64,000 bases of DNA, from NCBI RefSeq assembly GCF_000426465.1, contig NZ_AUFK01000013.1, positions 372,001 to 436,000 on the forward strand, given 5' to 3'. Of the stretch, positions 26,989 through 36,290 are shown in pieces; the stretch's first letter is position 1; each line of letters begins with the position of its first letter. The translations under genes were made by a program, and so were the position numbers. The stretch is from Epilithonimonas caeni DSM 17710. GTDB taxonomy: Bacteria > Bacteroidota > Bacteroidia > Flavobacteriales > Weeksellaceae. A model generated the notes under the pieces. That model worked only from the letters and a program-made list of their open reading frames with translations. It did not search any database and was not told the DNA's origin.

Positions 26989-28524
26989 ATGAATTTAAAA
27001 AGTATTACTAATAATTTCACCAAGCTATTTCCGGGAGATTTTTCTGGGAATCTAATGCAGAGACAAACACCAGATGTTTTGTTCAGTACAATTGAGCCTG
27101 CAGATTTTGATAGAACAGAGTTAATTTATTTTAATGAAGAATTATCAATCGAAATTGGTTTGGGTAAATTAGACAATGATGAAAACTTTCTTGTCGCTCA
27201 AAATCTTCCTAATAATGTTAAAACTTACGCAACGGCGTACGCAGGCCATCAATTTGGCAATTGGGCTGGACAATTGGGTGACGGACGAGCCATCTATGCA
27301 GGAGAAATTTTCCGGGAAGATCATCAAACTGAAATCCAGTGGAAAGGCGCCGGAGCAACACCATATTCCAGACATGCAGATGGAAGGGCGGTTTTGCGTT
27401 CCTCGATTCGGGAGTATCTGATGAGCGAGGCGATGTTTCATCTTGGCGTTCCTACAACCAGAGCCTTGAGCCTTTCGAAAACCGGGGAAGATGTAATTCG
27501 TGATATTCAATATTCTGGGAATCCGCAAAAAGAACAAGGCGCTGTTGTCGTAAGAACGGCTGAATCATTTCTTCGTTTCGGACATTTTGAATTGTTGTCT
27601 GCAAGAAAGCAAACGGATTTGTTAAAACAATTGTCGGATTACACCATTGAAAAATTTTATCCAGAAATCAATTCGGAGAATAATCCGAATCAATATATCG
27701 ATTGGTTCCAGGCGATCTGTAACAGAACGTTGAAAATGATAATCGATTGGTATCGTATCGGTTTTGTCCACGGCGTGATGAATACCGATAATATGTCGAT
27801 TCTTGGACTCACGATTGATTATGGACCCTATTCTATGATGGATGGTTACGATTTGGAATTTACACCCAATACAACTGATCTACCTGGAAAACGTTATGCT
27901 TTCGGAAAGCAAGGTCAGATCTCGCATTGGAATTTGGCTGCTTTGGCCAATGCCATTTTCCCTTTGATCAATAATTCCGAAATTCTTGAAAAAATCCTGG
28001 ATGATTACGGAAAACGCTTCTGGACAGAGCACGACAAAATGTTGGCAGATAAATTCGGTTTTGATGAGGTTTTGCCGGAAGATGAAAGGTTCTTTACGGA
28101 ATGGCAGCAACTGATGCAGGATTTGAATCTGGATCATACCTTATTTTTTCAAAATCTTGAAAAGCCTGCTTCAGAAATTAAAATTGATGATTTCTCCAAT
28201 TCTTTTTATCGAGATCTGAATGAAAATGAATTAAAGCGACTTTCTAATTTTATCGAGAAATACCAGGAAAGAAAACTTAAAAATAAAATCTCAGAGACAG
28301 CAGCTTTGGAATTGATGTCCAAAACAAATCCAAAATTTATTCTACGAAATTATCTGTTATTCGAAGCTATTCAAGAAGCTGAGAAGGGAAATTACGAACT
28401 ATTTTTCAAACTGAAAGAAGCTTTGCAAGACCCTTATGAAAATCGTTTCCCGGAGTTCAATCAGAAACGTCCGTCGAAATATGATAATCAGACTGGTTGC
28501 AGTCAATTGTCTTGCAGTTCTTAA
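26989..28524 (+). CDS. selO: Protein adenylyltransferase SelO (YdiU family)
   Basis: SelO is a pseudokinase-fold enzyme that transfers AMP to Ser/Thr/Tyr residues of other proteins in redox stress. Motifs include YAGHQFGNWAGQLGDGRA, the ATP-site Lys in QWKGAGATPYSRHADGRA, HGVMNTDNMSILG and DYGPYSMMDGYD. The C-terminus GCSQLSCSS ends in Cys-Ser-Ser, as in non-selenocysteine bacterial members. I use ATG 26989 (511 residues) rather than the TTG six bases earlier. It begins right behind the PBP1A terminator, so it may depend on read-through. Confidence 0.93.
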   Translation: MNLKSITNNFTKLFPGDFSGNLMQRQTPDVLFSTIEPADFDRTELIYFNEELSIEIGLGKLDNDENFLVAQNLPNNVKTYATAYAGHQFGNWAGQLGDGRAIYAGEIFREDHQTEIQWKGAGATPYSRHADGRAVLRSSIREYLMSEAMFHLGVPTTRALSLSKTGEDVIRDIQYSGNPQKEQGAVVVRTAESFLRFGHFELLSARKQTDLLKQLSDYTIEKFYPEINSENNPNQYIDWFQAICNRTLKMIIDWYRIGFVHGVMNTDNMSILGLTIDYGPYSMMDGYDLEFTPNTTDLPGKRYAFGKQGQISHWNLAALANAIFPLINNSEILEKILDDYGKRFWTEHDKMLADKFGFDEVLPEDERFFTEWQQLMQDLNLDHTLFFQNLEKPASEIKIDDFSNSFYRDLNENELKRLSNFIEKYQERKLKNKISETAALELMSKTNPKFILRNYLLFEAIQEAEKGNYELFFKLKEALQDPYENRFPEFNQKRPSKYDNQTGCSQLSCSS

Positions 28525-28607
28525 AGATTTTGGAGAAAAATATAAAATGGTAAATTTCGATGATAGGATAAAAAAAGTTTATATAGAATTATAAATAACA
28601 CAGTGAT

Positions 28608-29732
28608 ATGAATTTTAAAAGAAGGAAGATAATTTTTATACTGTTATTTATTACATCATTATCTGTTTTTGCACAAAAAACAAACATAGATAATTTCATA
28701 TTAACCAAAATGGAACAACTCCATATTCCTGGTTTTGAAGCTGTCGCAATAAAAGACGGAAAAGTTATTTGGACAGGTTATTATGGATACCAGAATTTGG
28801 AAAAGAAAATACCTGTTACCGATCAAACCATCTTTGAAGCGGCATCCACCTCGAAAACAATTACTGCGGCTGCAGTTATGCAGCTTTATTCCGAAAATAA
28901 ATTAAAACTGGATGATGATATCAATAAGTATTTGGATTTCAAGATTTTCAATCCCGATTTTCCCGAATATCCTATCACCATTGCCCAATTATTACGCCAT
29001 CGGTCTTCCATAGATGATAATGTGGATTATCTCGGTCAGTTTTGGGAAACTAACACTGGAGACCCTAATATTCCTTTGAAGGTATTCATAAAAGACTATT
29101 TTTCAACAAAAGGAAAAAACTATAATAAGGAGAAAAACTTTTATAACTATACGCCTGGCAGCAAATCGAATTATTCCAATATGGGGATCGCATTATTAGG
29201 ATATTTGGTGGAGCGGATAACAGGGCAGAATTTTGAAAAATATTGCAGGGAAAGTATTTTCAGACCATTGGATATGGACAATTCCGGCTGGTTTTTAAAA
29301 GAGATTGATTCTTCTAAACTGGCAATGCCTTATAGCTATTCTGATTCATTAAAACATAACCAGCCATTGGGATTTGGTGGTTTTCCCGATTATCCTGCCG
29401 GAAGCCTGCATACCAATGTCGAGCAATTTTCTCATTTTCTTTTGGCTTGGACACAGCAAGGCCAATGGAATGGTAAAAGTATTTTTGATGAAAAAGCGAT
29501 TCACACCCTTACTCCGGATGAGTTCGGTCTGGGATTCTACACCTGGTCGCAATATGCTACCAACAAAGGAGAATTGTTGTATATGCATACAGGGAAGGCA
29601 ATTGGTGTCTCTTCTTTTATTTCTTTTGATCCGGTCAGAAAGAAAGGTTTGATATTCATTTGCAATGGGGATATCAACGAGGGTAAAGACTGGCGTGAGA
29701 TTATTGATAATCTTTATAATAATGTCTTTTAA
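28608..29732 (+). CDS. Exported serine hydrolase of the beta-lactamase class C fold
   Basis: The 374-residue protein has a signal peptide (about 1-22, ending SVFAQ). The SxxK motif is STSK in FEAASTSKTITAAAVMQ, the YxN motif is YSN in KSNYSNMGIAL, and the third motif reads HTG in YMHTGKAIGV. It belongs to the large group that includes esterases, D-amino-acid peptidases and class C beta-lactamases; the real substrate cannot be read from sequence. No AmpR-type regulator is adjacent. The gap to selO is 83 bases. Confidence 0.88.
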   Translation: MNFKRRKIIFILLFITSLSVFAQKTNIDNFILTKMEQLHIPGFEAVAIKDGKVIWTGYYGYQNLEKKIPVTDQTIFEAASTSKTITAAAVMQLYSENKLKLDDDINKYLDFKIFNPDFPEYPITIAQLLRHRSSIDDNVDYLGQFWETNTGDPNIPLKVFIKDYFSTKGKNYNKEKNFYNYTPGSKSNYSNMGIALLGYLVERITGQNFEKYCRESIFRPLDMDNSGWFLKEIDSSKLAMPYSYSDSLKHNQPLGFGGFPDYPAGSLHTNVEQFSHFLLAWTQQGQWNGKSIFDEKAIHTLTPDEFGLGFYTWSQYATNKGELLYMHTGKAIGVSSFISFDPVRKKGLIFICNGDINEGKDWREIIDNLYNNVF

Positions 29733-29750
29733 AGAACTTTAAATATTTCT

Positions 29751-29758
29751 TAATTTTG
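29751..29758 (+). promoter_or_regulatory. -7 box TAATTTTG upstream of the membrane protein gene
   Basis: TAATTTTG matches the consensus and lies 42 bases before the GTG start at 29800. No TTG was found at the standard spacing. Confidence 0.4.
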
Positions 29759-29799
29759 TTCGCTCGTGAAAAAAGAATTAAAAGGCACTCTTTAATAAA

Positions 29800-31080
29800 G
29801 TGAAAAAACTACTGAACAAAATTTTATCCACTCTGAAAATCATTTTTCCTGCAAACAAAACAGAATTACTGATTTTCTTATTTTTTGTGATTCTTTATGG
29901 CGCAAACGCTTGGTTTATTGCAGACAATTTCAGCATTATTTATGATGACAGAATCCCGTGGGATGGTTATTTCAGTTTTGATAACAGAGCAATAGTTCAG
30001 ACTGGTGGCGGTTTTGAGAGACATCCTTTGTCCAATTATTTCTTTGAACAGATCAGAGATTTCGCATTATGGATCTCGGGAAATCGATATGATTCTATCT
30101 TCAGATTGGTTTTGGCTTTGTTTTCAACGGTCGTTATTTCCTTGGCGAATGTTCAGATTTTCAAATACCTGAATAACATTATCCGGCTTCCACTGAAAAT
30201 CAGTCTGTTGATTTTGGGTTTCTATGGGTTGTTTGTGACGAATATTTTGTTGAGTTTCACGCCGGAAACTTATACTTATACATTGTTGTTTCTTTCAATA
30301 TTCAATTATTATTCAGCAAAGAAAATTCAGGAAGAAAAACCGATTTCATTTGGTGCAACAATTTTCGGTTCGATCTTCATCGGTGGTTTGACGATTACAA
30401 ATATTGTCAAAGTTTACATCCCGTTTTTATTTGAAAAGAAAATTTTCTGGAACTGGAAAAAAATAGGAATAGCTATTGCGAAAATTACAACTTCGGTTGT
30501 TGTTTTTGTTTTCCTATTTTTATTAAGACTGAATTTTAATTTCCAGAACTTCCTTAACAAAACCGAAGAACAATACGATAAGTTTTCCAAGCCAAAAGCA
30601 ACTCCGCTTTGGGATATGATTTATTCTTGGTTCTTTGGCGGAAATATTCTGTTCTCCAATTACGAGATTAGGGATTATCATAACAAGGATAAAACTTTTT
30701 ATTATAAAGCATTGTTTATGGATGTTTACACATCGTTTGTTCCTTATATTTTTATCGGAATTGTTTTGTTATTAATGATTTGGAGCGTTTTTAAAAATTA
30801 TAAAAACAAACTGGTATGGATTCTTGTGATCACGTTTTTAGTTGACATTCTGATTCATTGCGTTCTGAAATTCGGGCTTCATACCTCCTATATTTACGGA
30901 GGACATTTTGTTTTTGTTTATCCGCTTTTGTTAGGCTGGTTATTTTTCAGCTATCGAAATAAGAGGACTCCACTCAGTTTGTTCTACGGATTACTTTTGA
31001 TAATGACAGTCTATCTTGGAGTCAGCAATTATTATCGATTGACCGAGTTCTATCAATTTTTAGAAACCTATTACAGATAA
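29800..31080 (+). CDS. Polytopic inner membrane protein, function unknown
   Basis: The 426-residue protein has about ten hydrophobic segments spread over the whole length, beginning near residue 22 (ELLIFLFFVILYGANAWFI). It starts at a GTG; the MKKLLNKILSTLKI beginning fits a cytoplasmic N-terminus. The first loop has an acidic YDDRIPWDGYFSFDNR stretch, reminiscent of the position of the acidic residues in lipid-linked sugar transferases (GT-C fold), but no firm motif is present. It ends directly in a terminator. Confidence 0.75.
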   Translation: MKKLLNKILSTLKIIFPANKTELLIFLFFVILYGANAWFIADNFSIIYDDRIPWDGYFSFDNRAIVQTGGGFERHPLSNYFFEQIRDFALWISGNRYDSIFRLVLALFSTVVISLANVQIFKYLNNIIRLPLKISLLILGFYGLFVTNILLSFTPETYTYTLLFLSIFNYYSAKKIQEEKPISFGATIFGSIFIGGLTITNIVKVYIPFLFEKKIFWNWKKIGIAIAKITTSVVVFVFLFLLRLNFNFQNFLNKTEEQYDKFSKPKATPLWDMIYSWFFGGNILFSNYEIRDYHNKDKTFYYKALFMDVYTSFVPYIFIGIVLLLMIWSVFKNYKNKLVWILVITFLVDILIHCVLKFGLHTSYIYGGHFVFVYPLLLGWLFFSYRNKRTPLSLFYGLLLIMTVYLGVSNYYRLTEFYQFLETYYR

Positions 31081-31108
31081 AAAAACCTTCGGAATTCCGA
31101 AGGTTTTT
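31081..31108. terminator. Bidirectional terminator
   Basis: AAAAACCTTCGG and CCGAAGGTTTTT pair perfectly around AATT, with A- and T-runs on both ends. It separates the membrane protein gene from the convergent SPOR gene. Confidence 0.9.
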
Positions 31109-31123
31109 TATGGATTTTCCTTA

Positions 31124-31633
31124 TTATTTGGCTTCAACACAGAAGACGGCATAAGGAATAACTGTCGCCGAAGGATAAACTTTTTTGACGTTTCTCAAAT
31201 CATCAGAAGCGCTTTGTTTTGAAAAATAGCTTCCGGCAAGTATTTTATAATTTGGTCTCAAGGAAGCATCGGTCTCAACCTTAAGGCTTCTGAAATTGTT
31301 TCTGAACTCAGTTGCTATTTTTCGGGCCTCCTCATTACTTTTTACGACAACTACCTGGATCTTGAAACCCATGATCTTTGGATTCTTTCTACATATCTCG
31401 GCGTTCGTCAACTCCCTGTTTGCAACCAAAACCTTTGTTGGTGTCTTTGTTGGAGCACCAGAATTTCTGTTACAGTTGTCTTCAATTTTTTCCAAAGCAT
31501 CATTCACACGCTCGTCCAATGCAAAAGAAAGCTCAGTTCCCGACAAAGTGTCTTTTTTTACAATGTATTGAGCATCAATTTGGTAAAAACAGAATAATGT
31601 TGAGATTATGAAAAGCTTAAGCAGATTGTTCAT
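31124..31633 (-). CDS. SPOR-domain periplasmic protein
   Basis: The 169-residue protein has a signal peptide (about 1-21, ending QIDAQ). The C-terminal part (about 88-165) is a SPOR fold with FKIQVVVVKSNEEARKIATE and YKILAGSYFSKQSASDDLR. SPOR domains bind denuded glycan strands at division or remodelling sites. A short linker region with NRNSGAPTKTPTK precedes it. The gene has a full-consensus promoter of its own. Confidence 0.88.
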   Translation of the reverse strand: MNNLLKLFIISTLFCFYQIDAQYIVKKDTLSGTELSFALDERVNDALEKIEDNCNRNSGAPTKTPTKVLVANRELTNAEICRKNPKIMGFKIQVVVVKSNEEARKIATEFRNNFRSLKVETDASLRPNYKILAGSYFSKQSASDDLRNVKKVYPSATVIPYAVFCVEAK

Positions 31634-31650
31634 TATAAATATATTTTCAG

Positions 31651-31680
31651 CAAATTTAAAATAAATTGAATGAAACGCAA
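31651..31680 (-). promoter_or_regulatory. Full promoter TTG-N19-TAAATTTG for the SPOR gene
   Basis: On the minus strand TTG (31680-31678) is followed by 19 bases and TAAATTTG (31658-31651). The start codon is 18 bases further on. Confidence 0.7.
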
Positions 31681-31763
31681 ACTCTGTTATTTAGAACGTT
31701 TACAAATTAATTATAATTGAAAAAAAGCATACGATAAGGGCTTCTTAATTTTTGTTAAAGTGT

Positions 31764-31771
31764 TATTTTTG
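31764..31771 (+). promoter_or_regulatory. -7 box TATTTTTG for the act operon
   Basis: TATTTTTG lies 49 bases before the actA ATG at 31821. At the -33 position there is TTC rather than TTG. All six act genes follow without another box, so this is the likely operon promoter. Confidence 0.5.
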
Positions 31772-31820
31772 CCGGATTGAATGTAAACTGAATAAAATTT
31801 ACTAACCCAAGATTATATAA

Positions 31821-33191
31821 ATGATTAGTTGGAGAAAGCATTACAAAAAGGGTCTGATAGCAATTAGTCTATTGTTGTCAACCGGCGCTTCCGTTTATGC
31901 ACAAGGCGATCCGAAAAAAGGACAGGAGCTGTTTAAGGCGAACTGTACAGCTTGTCACGCATTGGATAAAAAAGTTGTAGGACCTGCGCTTGGCGGTGTT
32001 GTTGAGAAAGTTAAAAAGGATGGTCAAGATGTTGACTGGCTTCACAAATGGATCAGCAACAACGAGAAACTGAGAGCGTCTGGCGATGCATACGCAAACA
32101 AGATCTACGAAGAAAATGGAAAGGTTGCGATGCAGGTATTCGAAGGAAAACTTTCTGATCAGGATATCGATGATATCTTGGAGTACACAACTAATCCGCC
32201 AAAAGAGGAGCCTGCAGCCGAAGCAGCAACAGAGGGTGCTGATGTAAATAGTACTGCTGCAATTGAAGCTCAAAAAGCACAACAGCTGAATTCCAAAATT
32301 GTAGTTGCAGCTCTAATTGCGATTGCTGGCTTGTTGTTATGGTTATTGCTTAAAATTCGTCAATTAGTTAAACTACAGCAGACCCCGGAATTATCAGAAC
32401 TTAATTCAACCAGACTTACTTCTTTCTCGGAATTGTATGAAAAATACAGTTATGTAGGAAAAGGACTTGTGGCCCTATTAGCTGTATTCGCATTGTATGG
32501 CGTATGGAACTGGCTGATGTGGATAGGGGTTTACAAAGGATACGCTCCGGAACAGCCGATCTATTTCTCTCACAAGATCCACGCTGGTGAAAACAAGATC
32601 GACTGTCAGCTTTGTCACTCAGGCGCTAAGTATGGCAAGGTTTCCGAGATTCCTTCTCTTAACGTTTGTATGAACTGTCACCGTTCTATTTCCGAATACA
32701 AAGGGAAATATATCGAGCCAGGAAAAGATAGAGATTTTTACACAGGAGAAATCAAGAAGATCTATGCTCACGTAGGCTGGGATGAAGATAAGCAAGCTTA
32801 TACTGGGAAAACTGAGCCTGTTGAGTGGACAAGGATTCACAATATGCCTGATTTCGTATATTTCAATCACTCTCAACACGTTGTTGCTGGTGAGCAGGCG
32901 ATCATCAATAGTTTCAATGCTAAACAGAAAGATGCGGCTAACAAGATCGATGTTGTTTGTAAAGCTTGTCACGGTAAAATTGATACAATGAACGTAGTTC
33001 AGATGGCTAACAACTTCACAATGGGATGGTGTATAGATTGTCACAGAACTACGGAAGTAGATATGAACAACGGTTATAATAAAGAATACTTCAAAAATCT
33101 GCATGATAAGTTGAAAAAACAATATGGTGAAGGAAGCAAGATCACTGTAGATGCAATTGGAGGTCTTGAGTGTGGTAAATGTCATTATTAA
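31821..33191 (+). CDS. actA: Alternative complex III subunit ActA, multiheme cytochrome c
   Basis: The 456-residue protein is the electron-output subunit of the quinol:cytochrome c/oxidase complex. A signal peptide (1-27) leads to a class I cytochrome c domain with CTACH (Cys42-His46). After an Ala/Glu-rich linker come two hydrophobic segments (about 157-177 and 209-233). The C-terminal part has five more CxxCH sites: CQLCH, CMNCH, CKACH, CIDCH and CGKCH. Six haem c sites in total therefore lie in one chain. It starts the act operon. Confidence 0.93.
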   Translation: MISWRKHYKKGLIAISLLLSTGASVYAQGDPKKGQELFKANCTACHALDKKVVGPALGGVVEKVKKDGQDVDWLHKWISNNEKLRASGDAYANKIYEENGKVAMQVFEGKLSDQDIDDILEYTTNPPKEEPAAEAATEGADVNSTAAIEAQKAQQLNSKIVVAALIAIAGLLLWLLLKIRQLVKLQQTPELSELNSTRLTSFSELYEKYSYVGKGLVALLAVFALYGVWNWLMWIGVYKGYAPEQPIYFSHKIHAGENKIDCQLCHSGAKYGKVSEIPSLNVCMNCHRSISEYKGKYIEPGKDRDFYTGEIKKIYAHVGWDEDKQAYTGKTEPVEWTRIHNMPDFVYFNHSQHVVAGEQAIINSFNAKQKDAANKIDVVCKACHGKIDTMNVVQMANNFTMGWCIDCHRTTEVDMNNGYNKEYFKNLHDKLKKQYGEGSKITVDAIGGLECGKCHY

Positions 33192-33212
33192 TAACAAAAA
33201 TTAGAAGTATAA

Positions 33213-36200
33213 ATGGCTTCAAATAAAATACAATTTAGAAGTATTCACGAACTAAAAGATCCGACTTTGAATGGAAGGTTGGCCGCTAAAGAGTTCCAGA
33301 ATGAAATTCCGGTTGAAGAGTTCTTAGATGATTCTAATAATTCAGGGACTTCTCGTAGAGATTTTCTTAAGATATTAGGTTTTTCTACAGCTGCTGTTAC
33401 ATTGGCGGCATGTGAAGCTCCGGTTCTTAAAACGATTCCTTATGTTGTAAAACCTCACGATATCATTCCTGGGATCCCGAATTTTTACGCATCTTCATAT
33501 TTTGACGGTTTCGATTTCTCAAGTGTTTTGGTGAAAACAAGAGAAGGTCGTCCTATCAGAATTGACCCTAATCCGGCGGCTGGTTCATTAGGTACAACTA
33601 ATGCCAGAGCGCAGGCGAGTGTTCTTTCTCTTTATGATAATGATAAAGTTAAAAAACCAGCATTGAATGGGCAGGAGCAGGATGACTTCAATAAAGTTGA
33701 TGATTTTATACTGAAAGGGTTGACGGAATCTCAGGCTAGCGGTAAAAAGATCGTTGTATTATCTCACTCTTTCCCAAGCCCGACTTTCAAAAAGTTATTT
33801 GCTGATTTCAAAACAAAATATCCTTCAGCTGAATTGATCACTTATGATGCCTACCCTTATGCTGCGGCTTTGGATGCGGCACAGGAAGTTTTCGGACAAA
33901 GAGCTCTGCCTGTTTATGATTTGAGTTCAAGTCAGTTGGTGGTTTCTTTCAATGCGGATTTCTTAGGAGACTATAACGGAGGAAGTCTGGAAGTTTCTTA
34001 CGCTGCAGCTAGAAAACCTGGGGAAACTATGTTGAGACATATTCAGGTTGAATCTAATATGAGCTTGACAGGTGCAAACTCTGATACAAGATATAAATTG
34101 AAACCAAGTGCTGTTTTCAAAACACTGATCGAGGTTTATAACGGCCTTAATGGTGGAACTTCTGATAAAACGGCTTCTGCAATTGTTAAAGAACTTCAGG
34201 CTAAAGGAGACAAAGCTGTTGTTTTTGCAGATGGTTCAAAAGCAGCTTATGTTTTAGCACATTTGATCAATCAAAAATTAGCTTCTAAAGCTTTCACCGG
34301 TAAAGCTAATTTCCTTAAAGAATACGATAACGCAAGATTCAACGAGTTTATTTCTTGGTTAAATGGAGGACAAGTTGGTGTTTTGATCACCAATAATGTG
34401 AACCCGGTTTATTCTCACGCAAAAGGACAAACTTTATTTGAAGCTTTCAAAAAAGTTCCTTATTCTGTAGCGATCGTAGATAAGAAGAACGATATGTACA
34501 AAGCTTCTAAAGCGGTGATTCCTTATACACACTGGTTAGAATCTTGGGGAGATATCACTCCGGAAACAGGTGCATACTCTTTGATGCAGCCTACAATCCA
34601 GAAGATATATACTTCTAGACAAGTCGAAGAATCTTTATTGGTTTGGATCAACGGTAAGAATAGTCCAGCTAATAATTATTATAATTACCTAAAAGCAAAC
34701 GCTTTACTTCTTAACGGAGGTCTTTCTTTCAACAAAAACCTTTACAATGGTTTCACGAACGGAGGTCTTTCAATGGGATTGAGTTATTCTGGAGGAAACG
34801 CAGCTCAGGCTGTTTCAGAATTATCAGCATTCAAAAATGTTGAATTCGAATTACAACTTTACACCAAGCCAGGTATCGGTGACGGAACACAGTCTAACAA
34901 CCCTTGGTTGATGGAGCTTCCGGACCCGATCTCCAGATTGTCTTGGGATAACTACTTGACAATTTCGCCAAAAGATGCTAAAACTCTTGATATTGAGAAT
35001 AGTCTTAATGCAAGAATGCAGTTGGATGGAGATACTGTTAAATTAACAGTAAACGGTGTTACTCTTGAAAACGTTCCAGTATTTATCCAGCCTGGTCAAG
35101 CAGAAGGTTCATTAGGATTGGCGTTAGGTTATGGTAAAAAAGATTCTGGAAAAGTTGCTGAAACAGGAATCAATGCATATCCATTATTCGACGGTTACAA
35201 TACGGTTATTTCTAATGTTAAAATTGAAAAAACTGGTGAAACGCACGAGTTTGCAGGAATGCAGCTTCAAAATACATTGATGGGTCGTTATGAGATTGCT
35301 AAAGAAGTTTCTTTGGAGGATTTCATTAATAAGCCTGTTGATGACTGGAACGCACCTTTAAAAATGCATACGATTGGAGGTGAGCTTCCAATTGGAAAAG
35401 TTGACCTTTGGGATGCTTATGATGATACAGATGGTCCTCACTTCAACTTATCAGTTGACCTTAACTCTTGTACTGGTTGTGGGGCTTGCGTCATCGCTTG
35501 TCAGGCAGAAAACAACGTTCCTGTTGTTGGAAAAGAAGAGATCAGAATGTCTAGGGATATGTACTGGTTGAGAATCGACCGTTACTATTCGACTGAACAA
35601 AAAGTTGAAGTTTATGAAGGTCTTAAAGAAGGGATGGCAGTTCCTGAACTTTATGGTAGTAACCTTCTAGGAATTGAAGGAGCATTGGAAAATGCTGCTG
35701 ATAATCCGGATGTGATCTTCCAGCCGGTAATGTGCCAGCACTGTAACCATGCGCCTTGTGAAACAGTTTGCCCGGTTGCTGCAACATCTCACGGTAAGCA
35801 GGGACAAAACCAAATGGCTTATAACAGATGTATCGGTACCAGATATTGTGCAAACAACTGTCCTTATAAAGTAAGAAGATTCAACTGGTTCAACTATGCG
35901 TTGAATGATAAGTTCGATTTCAATATGAACAATGATTTGGGAAGAATGGTTCTTAACCCGGATGTTGTAACAAGAACAAGAGGGGTAATGGAGAAATGTT
36001 CTCTTTGTATCCAGGAAACTCAGTTAACGATTCTGAATGCTAAGAAAGATGGCAGAAGAGTGACTGATGCAGAGTTCCAGGCATCTTGTGCTTGTGCTGC
36101 AGCTTGTTCTACAGGAGCTATGAAATTCGGTGATATGAATGACGTAGATTCTGAAGTTAGAAGCTTGTTCAACGGAAATAGAAAATATACTTTGCTTGAA

Positions 36201-36272
36201 GAGATTGGTACAAAACCAAACGTATTCTATCACGCAAAAATCAGAAACAGAAAAGAAGAGAAAAACGTTTAA
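33213..36272 (+). CDS. actB: Alternative complex III subunit ActB, iron-sulfur protein
   Basis: The 1019-residue periplasmic protein fuses a molybdopterin-oxidoreductase-like domain without cofactor (about 100-700) to a four-cluster ferredoxin domain. The N-terminus is not a normal signal peptide: the twin-arginine-like SRRDFLKILGF is internal (about residue 47) and leads to LAAC, a lipid-anchor cysteine. Cluster motifs are CTGCGACVIAC, CQHCNHAPCETVC, CIGTRYCANNC and CSLC with a later CACAAAC. It passes electrons from the quinol site toward ActA. Confidence 0.95.
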   Translation: MASNKIQFRSIHELKDPTLNGRLAAKEFQNEIPVEEFLDDSNNSGTSRRDFLKILGFSTAAVTLAACEAPVLKTIPYVVKPHDIIPGIPNFYASSYFDGFDFSSVLVKTREGRPIRIDPNPAAGSLGTTNARAQASVLSLYDNDKVKKPALNGQEQDDFNKVDDFILKGLTESQASGKKIVVLSHSFPSPTFKKLFADFKTKYPSAELITYDAYPYAAALDAAQEVFGQRALPVYDLSSSQLVVSFNADFLGDYNGGSLEVSYAAARKPGETMLRHIQVESNMSLTGANSDTRYKLKPSAVFKTLIEVYNGLNGGTSDKTASAIVKELQAKGDKAVVFADGSKAAYVLAHLINQKLASKAFTGKANFLKEYDNARFNEFISWLNGGQVGVLITNNVNPVYSHAKGQTLFEAFKKVPYSVAIVDKKNDMYKASKAVIPYTHWLESWGDITPETGAYSLMQPTIQKIYTSRQVEESLLVWINGKNSPANNYYNYLKANALLLNGGLSFNKNLYNGFTNGGLSMGLSYSGGNAAQAVSELSAFKNVEFELQLYTKPGIGDGTQSNNPWLMELPDPISRLSWDNYLTISPKDAKTLDIENSLNARMQLDGDTVKLTVNGVTLENVPVFIQPGQAEGSLGLALGYGKKDSGKVAETGINAYPLFDGYNTVISNVKIEKTGETHEFAGMQLQNTLMGRYEIAKEVSLEDFINKPVDDWNAPLKMHTIGGELPIGKVDLWDAYDDTDGPHFNLSVDLNSCTGCGACVIACQAENNVPVVGKEEIRMSRDMYWLRIDRYYSTEQKVEVYEGLKEGMAVPELYGSNLLGIEGALENAADNPDVIFQPVMCQHCNHAPCETVCPVAATSHGKQGQNQMAYNRCIGTRYCANNCPYKVRRFNWFNYALNDKFDFNMNNDLGRMVLNPDVVTRTRGVMEKCSLCIQETQLTILNAKKDGRRVTDAEFQASCACAAACSTGAMKFGDMNDVDSEVRSLFNGNRKYTLLEEIGTKPNVFYHAKIRNRKEEKNV

Positions 36273-36290
36273 ATAATAAATAGGTAAAAA

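Noticed and set aside
28608-29732. Antibiotic-resistance beta-lactamase
   Set aside because: The motifs fit the broad serine-hydrolase family; there is no specific class C feature or regulator to support resistance.
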